Position numbers and translations under genes: made by a program
The notes under the pieces: generated by a model
Seen by the model: the letters and a program-made list of their open reading frames with translations, nothing else
What the model was told of the DNA's origin: nothing
The model's database searches: none
From: Raoultibacter massiliensis
Lineage (GTDB): Bacteria > Actinomycetota > Coriobacteriia > Coriobacteriales > Eggerthellaceae
Reading direction: 5' to 3'
DNA: 64,000 nt
Assembly (NCBI RefSeq): GCF_900199545.1
Contig: NZ_LT962671.1
Span: 918,814 to 982,813 of the forward strand
Part shown: positions 59,102 to 64,000 of the stretch, in pieces
Numbering within the stretch: position 1 is the first letter of the stretch
Layout of the letters: every line of letters starts with the position of its first letter

Positions 59102-61310
59102 TGAAATCAACTCCCTTCTTTACGCGGCACAACGACGAGCGCATCGCGGTTGCGCCGTATCGCGGCTCGGCCGGGCGGGAAGGAACCAGCACGTTCGGAT
59201 TTGCCTGATCCCATCCGTACCCAGGCAAGCCGAGCTCTTTGCATTCGTCGCGCCAACCATGGCGCGGAACGGCAATGACGCCTTTGAGGATCTCGTAGGT
59301 TACATGCGCTTTCGATTTGATGCGTCCGCGCGGCGATTCGATGGTCGCCCACTCGCCGTTGTCGACCCCGATTTCCCGTGCATCGTCGGGGTGTATAAGG
59401 AAGAAAGGGTGCGGATACAGCTCGCGCTGAGCGGGGATGTTCGTCCATGCCGAATGGAAGAAGGCGTAGAGGCGATGCCCTGTGACAAGGGTGAACGGGT
59501 ACTCCTTCGCAAGTTCGGGTTGCGATACGGGGGTTTCGGCGGGTTCATCGTAATCGGGAAGCGGATCGTAGCCGAATCGAGCGAGGGCGTCGCACCAGAA
59601 CTCGATTCGTCCGGTCGGCGTATTGAAGCCGAGCTGCCCGTCGGGGCGGATCATCCCCTTCTCGTACTTCTTGTAGACCGGCCCCTCGCTTCCGCTGCCG
59701 TCATCGAGCTTGAAGTAGGCTCCTTCGACGTACTCTTCCCAGGTCATATCCATCCCAAGAAGCTCGCGCAGCCTCCAGAGCACCATTTCCTTCTCGTCTT
59801 TCCACGGCCAGTGTTCGGGGTTGAGCCGTTTGCCCCATTCGAGGAAGAACTTCCAGTCGTCCCAGCATTCCCCCGGTGGGTCGACGGCGCGCTCCGAGGA
59901 GATAACGAGTCCTCCGAAAAGCTCTTCGTCAATCGTGTCGCGCTCGGACCAGTCGGATGAGGGAAGCACGATATCGGCAAGCTTGGTCGTCGGCGAGAAG
60001 TAGAAATCCTTCGACACGATCGTGTCGACGTTGGGCGAAGTGATAGCCTCGTGCACGCGATTGGCGTTTTCGTAGCACAAAAGCGGGTCGTTCGCGATGA
60101 AGACCATCATCTTGACGGGTCTCGGCTCGCCGGTTATGGCGGCTTCGAAGGTTGTTGCGGGATCATTCGAACGTCCGAATACTTTGTAGAGCGGGTAATC
60201 CTCGCCGCCGAAGGTGAACAGGTCGGAGCGACCGGGGTCCTTCATGGGATCCCATAGGGTGATGCGATCATCGAGCATTGCGGAAAACGCGACGTTGATC
60301 GGAATTCCACCGGGCACATCGAGGTGTCCGAGCATACCCTGAAGGCAGGCGATGGCGCGGCCCGTCTGGATCGCATTGGTATGCATGCAACCGGGGCCCA
60401 GGATGGTTTGGAATGCGGTGGGGCCGTTGGTTCCGAGCAGGCGCGCGCATCCGACGATGTCGTCTGCCGGCACGCCGGTGATCTTGGAAACCTTCTCGGG
60501 CGGGTAGTTGCGCACGCGTTCGGCAAGTTCGTCGAACCCGTAGGTCCACTTCTCTATCCAATCGGAATCGTAGAGCTTCTCTTCCACAAGCACGTTCATG
60601 AGGCCGAGCGCCAAGGCGCAATCCGTACCGGGACGGGGCTGAAGCCAGTAGTCGGCGTTCTTGGCCAAGTCGGTATAGCGAACGTCGATCACAACGTATT
60701 TAGTCTGTCCCGATTCGATGCGATCGAGGATCATCTTCGCCTTCGAGCGCTGAGTTGCGGGACTCGCCCCCCAATGAACGATCGTGCTCGCATTCGCCAT
60801 ATCGCCGTCGCAGTCGCTGTAGATTCCCAGCGTGAAGGCGTTCGGAAGCATAAGCGGCATGAGGCATACATGCGTCGGAGCGAGCGACCAGCCTTCAAGC
60901 CCGAGCGAGGAATTGAGCCGGCAGTGCCAGTGGTTCGTCGTGCGACCCGTCCCCTGTCCTGTGACGATGGCCTCAGGACCGTATTCGTCTTTGATGCGGA
61001 AGCATTCTTCCGTGATGATGTCGAGCGCTTCGTCCCATGAAATTCGCTCGAACTCGCTTGTTCCTCGGGTTTCAGGATGGCGCTCGCCCTTAGGATCCCA
61101 ATCAACGCGCTTCATCGGGTAGAGAATGCGCCCATCGGTATCGTTGTGGATTTCTTTCTGGGATAAACCCGATCCGCAGAACACGCCCTGGGAGCGCGGG
61201 CTGTCCGGATCGCCCTCCACACGCACTATCTTGTTGTCTTCCGAATAGACAACCGCGCCGCATCTCGCATGGCACGTGGTGCACACCGTGCGGGTTTTTC
61301 TAACCGTCAT
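59094..61310 (-). CDS. Cytoplasmic molybdopterin enzyme, possible dehydroxylase/hydroxytransferase type
   Basis: A 738-residue member of the bis-MGD family. The N-terminal cluster is bound by CTTCHARCGAVVY and VFCGSG; Cys149 in APTHVCLMP lies where relatives place the molybdenum ligand. Unlike the enzyme at 42.6 kb it has no Tat leader, so it acts inside the cell. Soluble members with a small ferredoxin include acetylene hydratase-, pyrogallol hydroxytransferase- and Gordonibacter catechol dehydroxylase-like enzymes, which remove or move groups on small aromatics or alkynes. Neighbouring MFS and YkvI transporters fit uptake of a small substrate. AAGGAG supports the ATG at 61310. Family is firm; substrate class is inference. 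Confidence 0.85.
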   Translation of the reverse strand: MTVRKTRTVCTTCHARCGAVVYSEDNKIVRVEGDPDSPRSQGVFCGSGLSQKEIHNDTDGRILYPMKRVDWDPKGERHPETRGTSEFERISWDEALDIITEECFRIKDEYGPEAIVTGQGTGRTTNHWHCRLNSSLGLEGWSLAPTHVCLMPLMLPNAFTLGIYSDCDGDMANASTIVHWGASPATQRSKAKMILDRIESGQTKYVVIDVRYTDLAKNADYWLQPRPGTDCALALGLMNVLVEEKLYDSDWIEKWTYGFDELAERVRNYPPEKVSKITGVPADDIVGCARLLGTNGPTAFQTILGPGCMHTNAIQTGRAIACLQGMLGHLDVPGGIPINVAFSAMLDDRITLWDPMKDPGRSDLFTFGGEDYPLYKVFGRSNDPATTFEAAITGEPRPVKMMVFIANDPLLCYENANRVHEAITSPNVDTIVSKDFYFSPTTKLADIVLPSSDWSERDTIDEELFGGLVISSERAVDPPGECWDDWKFFLEWGKRLNPEHWPWKDEKEMVLWRLRELLGMDMTWEEYVEGAYFKLDDGSGSEGPVYKKYEKGMIRPDGQLGFNTPTGRIEFWCDALARFGYDPLPDYDEPAETPVSQPELAKEYPFTLVTGHRLYAFFHSAWTNIPAQRELYPHPFFLIHPDDAREIGVDNGEWATIESPRGRIKSKAHVTYEILKGVIAVPRHGWRDECKELGLPGYGWDQANPNVLVPSRPAEPRYGATAMRSSLCRVKKGVDFNE

Positions 61311-61471
61311 TGCTTGTCTCCTTACTCTTTCTCTCGGTGTCGTTAAGCGATATGCGAAATCAATTCGTTCGCAGGCATGCTGGTTGCCGCTCCCTGCTTC
61401 GGCGAGGAGGATGGAAGGGGGTTTGCGGCGATCGACGCACCTGCCCGAATCAAGATGAGACATCGCAAGGT

Positions 61472-61504
61472 GCTCATCCGGGTGATCGAGCCGCCCGGAT
61501 GAGC
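61472..61504. terminator. Hairpin after the MFS gene
   Basis: GCTCATCCGGG and CCCGGATGAGC pair perfectly (11 pairs, 11-base loop) directly after the MFS stop, between it and the molybdoenzyme gene. There is no T run, so it may attenuate rather than end the transcript. Confidence 0.5.
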
Positions 61505-61517
61505 GGTGCCGTTGCGT

Positions 61518-62783
61518 TTACGATTCGGATAAAGCGGTTCCGGCGTCCTTTTTCTCCAGCTTCTTCATAGGGCGAGTCGCATATGCAAGGATCATGCAGG
61601 CGATAGCGATGGCCCCGAGAAACGCGGTAAAGAGAAACGCGTTGTTGATGCCCATCATCTCGGTGAGTCCGGAGAGCGCGACCATGACAACCGTGTGACC
61701 TAGAAAGTACGCGGCCATACAAGCGGCGTTGATGCTGGTGTAGTGCTTCATGCCAAACAGATCGGGGATGAACAGCGAGGGCAGGATGGCAACGACGAGG
61801 ATGGTCGAAGTGAGCGCCATACCCGCAAACACGAGCGGGAATCCGCCAGCCGAAGACCATACGAACAGCGATACGATTCCGATGATGAAAAGCCCGAACA
61901 CGATCACGCCCGTTGTGCGTGCCCCGAATTTATTCGTCAGAAAACCAGCGAAAAGCATCAGGATGGCTCCCGCCAGCGTATGAATGCCGAACCAAGAGGC
62001 TGCTGTCGCCGAATCGACGCCGTAGGTAGTGAAGAACACCGTAGAGAACGAACCGATCGCGCTCATCGCCCACGCGCCGATGAACACGACAGCGGCGAAG
62101 AAATAGAAGCAGGGGCTTTTCAGAGCCGTGCTCAAATCGACGCCGATCTGGGTAACGGGGGTCTCCTCGACCTTAACGTCATCTTCTTTGAAATGCAGAG
62201 GCTTACCGGGAATCTTGCCGATCAGAAGCAGGTTGGCGCCAACGCCGAGGACCAGGCAGCTGACAACCAGGAACCACATGGCCGTACGATAGTCCGCGAT
62301 GCTCAAGAGCCACGCACCAAGAAACACCTCTGCAGCGCACATGAGAGAATAGACGCCGGAAACGATGCCGTAAACCGATTGCGTGCGGGAACCCCAGAAC
62401 TTGGCGGTAACGCCCGATGCTGCGGCATGAGCCCCGAACGACATGACGATGCCGTTGACGGCGTTTGCGGCGATCCACATCCATACGTGGTCGGCCACGG
62501 CGAACACCGTAAGCATCAGCGTCACGCAGATGGTGCCGATCAGAAGCGACCATTTGGGCGTCAGCTTTTCAATGAGCTTCGTGGCAACCATGCTGCCGAG
62601 AAACGCCATGATGGTGGCGACGCTGGGACCGAGCATGAACAACGTAAGCGGCGGGTTCCCCAATCCCACCATGATGTCCGGGATCATCGCATTGAGAACG
62701 TTGGTCATGCCCGTTCCCGTAGTCAGAATGATTGCGCACCCAACAGCTGCTGCTGTTGCGCGAGCCTTTGTGACTTCCGTCAT
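61518..62783 (-). CDS. MFS transporter (OFA/oxalate-formate-like)
   Basis: A 421-residue major facilitator with twelve predicted helices, the central cytoplasmic loop at about residues 190-215 (IPGKPLHFKEDDVKVEE), and start MTEVTKARATAAAVGCAIILTTG. Small anionic solutes such as carboxylates are typical for related carriers. AAAGGGG before the ATG at 62783 rules out the longer upstream frame. It leads a set with the molybdoenzyme, ferredoxin and YkvI genes and most likely imports their substrate. Confidence 0.85.
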   Translation of the reverse strand: MTEVTKARATAAAVGCAIILTTGTGMTNVLNAMIPDIMVGLGNPPLTLFMLGPSVATIMAFLGSMVATKLIEKLTPKWSLLIGTICVTLMLTVFAVADHVWMWIAANAVNGIVMSFGAHAAASGVTAKFWGSRTQSVYGIVSGVYSLMCAAEVFLGAWLLSIADYRTAMWFLVVSCLVLGVGANLLLIGKIPGKPLHFKEDDVKVEETPVTQIGVDLSTALKSPCFYFFAAVVFIGAWAMSAIGSFSTVFFTTYGVDSATAASWFGIHTLAGAILMLFAGFLTNKFGARTTGVIVFGLFIIGIVSLFVWSSAGGFPLVFAGMALTSTILVVAILPSLFIPDLFGMKHYTSINAACMAAYFLGHTVVMVALSGLTEMMGINNAFLFTAFLGAIAIACMILAYATRPMKKLEKKDAGTALSES

Positions 62784-63203
62784 TTCAACCCCTTTCGAAT
62801 TCGGATGTTTCGCTTTCCCAGTCCTCCTTTCTGGCAAGCGATATCGTTCAATATAGGGTTCGCCACAGTTGCTCGAATCGCAAGAAAAGACGCATTTCGA
62901 AGAGCTGCAGTACATACCACGTATCTAGCACGAAAAGTAGTAGAAGGGCATTTTCCCAGTTCAAGATATATGGAAAACCATTATGCGGGCTTTCGGCACA
63001 TATATGCCCACTCCCGGCCGCTCTGTTCATGTGCCGCAGAATAGGCTATGCTAGCAACCGTTCAAGGCGACTTGCGATGGGATGCGATGATTTTGCGGCA
63101 AATCGGGGGTTCATCGCGGGCAGGCGCCTAGCTGAACAACACAGCAATCAAATCAACGCAATGCAATGCATGCCCCGTGCGATACGCGAGGCAGGAGGAC
63201 GAC
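62784..63203. promoter_or_regulatory. Divergent promoter region between MFS gene and regulator
   Basis: About 420 bases with no supported gene between the start of the MFS gene (-) and the next regulator (+). It must hold both promoters; no clear palindromic operator was found by eye. Confidence 0.5.
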
Positions 63204-64000
63204 GTGAGCCACAGCACCGATCTTTCCCATACGATAGATTTAGCACGGGTAACGAGTGCCGAGAGCGACAGGGAACTGCTTTTGTCGCTGTATTCGGTTG
63301 CGCATCTCGTCTTCGCCTGGTACGGCATCGCCTTCTTTCTTTTTGCCGCACCGCAAACCGTTCGGATTGAAACGTTTTCCTTGGCGAACCTTCTTCCCGA
63401 AGCATTCGCCGTCTCGGGGCTGCTCCTGGCATACGTAACCGTTCTTCGCGTTCCGGCGTTTGAGGATTTCCAGAAACGGGCGAAGGTCATCATCGTCGGA
63501 GGCGCCGCATGCGCCGTTGCGGCCCTGATCCTCGGAGCCGCTCATGCGTTCGGCTACCTCCCTTCTGTCGTCCTCTCCGTTATCGCCTCGGTCGTTGGAG
63601 GCTACGCCATCGGCGTAACGGCGCTTTTGGCACTTGAGTTTGCGGCAGGGTTCAAGCGCACCACGTTTGCCGTTTGCCTATGCGCATCGATGATCTGCGG
63701 AATCATGCTCTTTTGCACTATGTCCCTTATCGGGATGTGGGCATGCGTCATCTGCTTCATCGCCCTTTCAGCCGCAGGATCGCTGTGCGGTGTCTGCTAT
63801 GCGAAAGGTCTCGTCGAAACCGACAACCCTGAGAGGCTTTTGGCTGCTCAAGCATTCGACAGGCTTATGCTCAACTCTAAAACAGGTTGGTTTTTCGTCC
63901 TGTACGGAATCACCGTCGGGTTGGTGGTCGGCGAAGTCAACGAATCGCAGGCGATTGGCGGCGATTCGCTTTGGATTGCGGGTTCCTTAGGGTTCGCCGC
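63204..64000 (+). CDS. Membrane protein, probable LuxR-family regulator, 3' end outside window
   Basis: An open frame begins at a GTG (63204) preceded by GGAGGA and runs unbroken off the right edge (265 codons visible). After a polar start (SHSTDLSHTIDLARVTSAES) it has at least six hydrophobic helices, such as SVAHLVFAWYGIAFFLFAA, KVIIVGGAACAVAALILGAA and VVLSVIASVVGGYAIGVTAL. Size and helix pattern match the membrane halves of the LuxR regulators at 51.3 and 54.7 kb, and it is divergent from the MFS-molybdoenzyme set. The DNA-binding domain would lie beyond the window, so the call rests on context and topology. Confidence 0.7.
   Translation, partial: MSHSTDLSHTIDLARVTSAESDRELLLSLYSVAHLVFAWYGIAFFLFAAPQTVRIETFSLANLLPEAFAVSGLLLAYVTVLRVPAFEDFQKRAKVIIVGGAACAVAALILGAAHAFGYLPSVVLSVIASVVGGYAIGVTALLALEFAAGFKRTTFAVCLCASMICGIMLFCTMSLIGMWACVICFIALSAAGSLCGVCYAKGLVETDNPERLLAAQAFDRLMLNSKTGWFFVLYGITVGLVVGEVNESQAIGGDSLWIAGSLGFA

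Noticed and set aside
1..64000. CRISPR array
   Set aside because: No regularly spaced direct repeats of suitable length were seen anywhere; the only notable repeats are the att sites, the MerR palindromes and small duplications.

Overview
The window looks like chromosome of a high-GC, monoderm gut actinobacterium of the Eggerthellaceae (Coriobacteriia; Eggerthella, Gordonibacter, Adlercreutzia and relatives). The clues are core genes of actinobacterial type, a lysine pathway running through DapL, several membrane-embedded LuxR-type regulators, and Tat-exported molybdenum and flavin reductases used for anaerobic respiration. The genus cannot be fixed from the sequence alone.

Positions 1-31.6 kb are a housekeeping region read almost entirely on the + strand: the end of a sensor kinase, a GGDEF protein, rpsO, pnp, dapB-dapA-rnj, ftsK, a RodZ-like gene, yajQ, rimO, a pgsA-cinA fusion, recA-recX, rny, a GHKL ATPase, spoVS, miaB-miaA, dapF-dapL, hflX, lexA (the only - strand gene here) divergent from a small SOS membrane gene, an ABC-F gene, nrdR and dut. 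RNA turnover (PNPase, RNase J, RNase Y), tRNA/ribosome modification, lysine/peptidoglycan precursor synthesis and the SOS regulon are the themes. Two very short leader ORFs, one ending Arg-Leu-Arg before hflX and one reading Met-Arg-Ile before the ABC-F gene, resemble drug-sensing attenuators of ribosome-protection genes.

Positions 31.7-32.9 kb hold a MerR-type regulator behind three near-identical palindromes and a small membrane protein. From 32.95 to 38.71 kb lies an A+T-richer filamentous-phage (inovirus) prophage: candidate ssDNA-binding protein, zinc-ribbon protein, several tiny membrane/coat genes, a Trp-repeat adsorption protein, a pVI-like protein, a Zot/pI ATPase, hairpins of an origin-like region and an HUH Rep protein. 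It has no integrase and is flanked by 50-bp repeats (48/50 identical). The left copy completes a site of the dif (XerC/XerD) type. Gene orientation also flips here: + genes dominate to the left and - genes to the right, as expected at a replication terminus. The element is therefore most simply read as a Xer-dependent inovirus sitting in the chromosomal dif or a dif-like site.

Positions 38.7-41.2 kb are a decayed stretch with an IS30-family transposase relic. From 41.2 kb on is an accessory anaerobic-respiration region. It contains a haem-sensing histidine kinase and response regulator followed by a DMSO-reductase-type A/B/chaperone operon; a three-part exported flavin reductase (FMN-binding, Old Yellow Enzyme and NAD(P)/FAD domains) with a membrane LuxR regulator; an exported fumarate-reductase-type flavoprotein divergent from another membrane LuxR regulator; a deletion scar joining a beheaded LuxR gene to a beheaded multihaem cytochrome; a cytoplasmic molybdenum enzyme with its small ferredoxin, a YkvI-type and an MFS transporter; and a further membrane regulator running off the end. 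Several exported enzymes carry both a twin-arginine motif and a lipobox-like cysteine, which would tether them to the outer face of the membrane.
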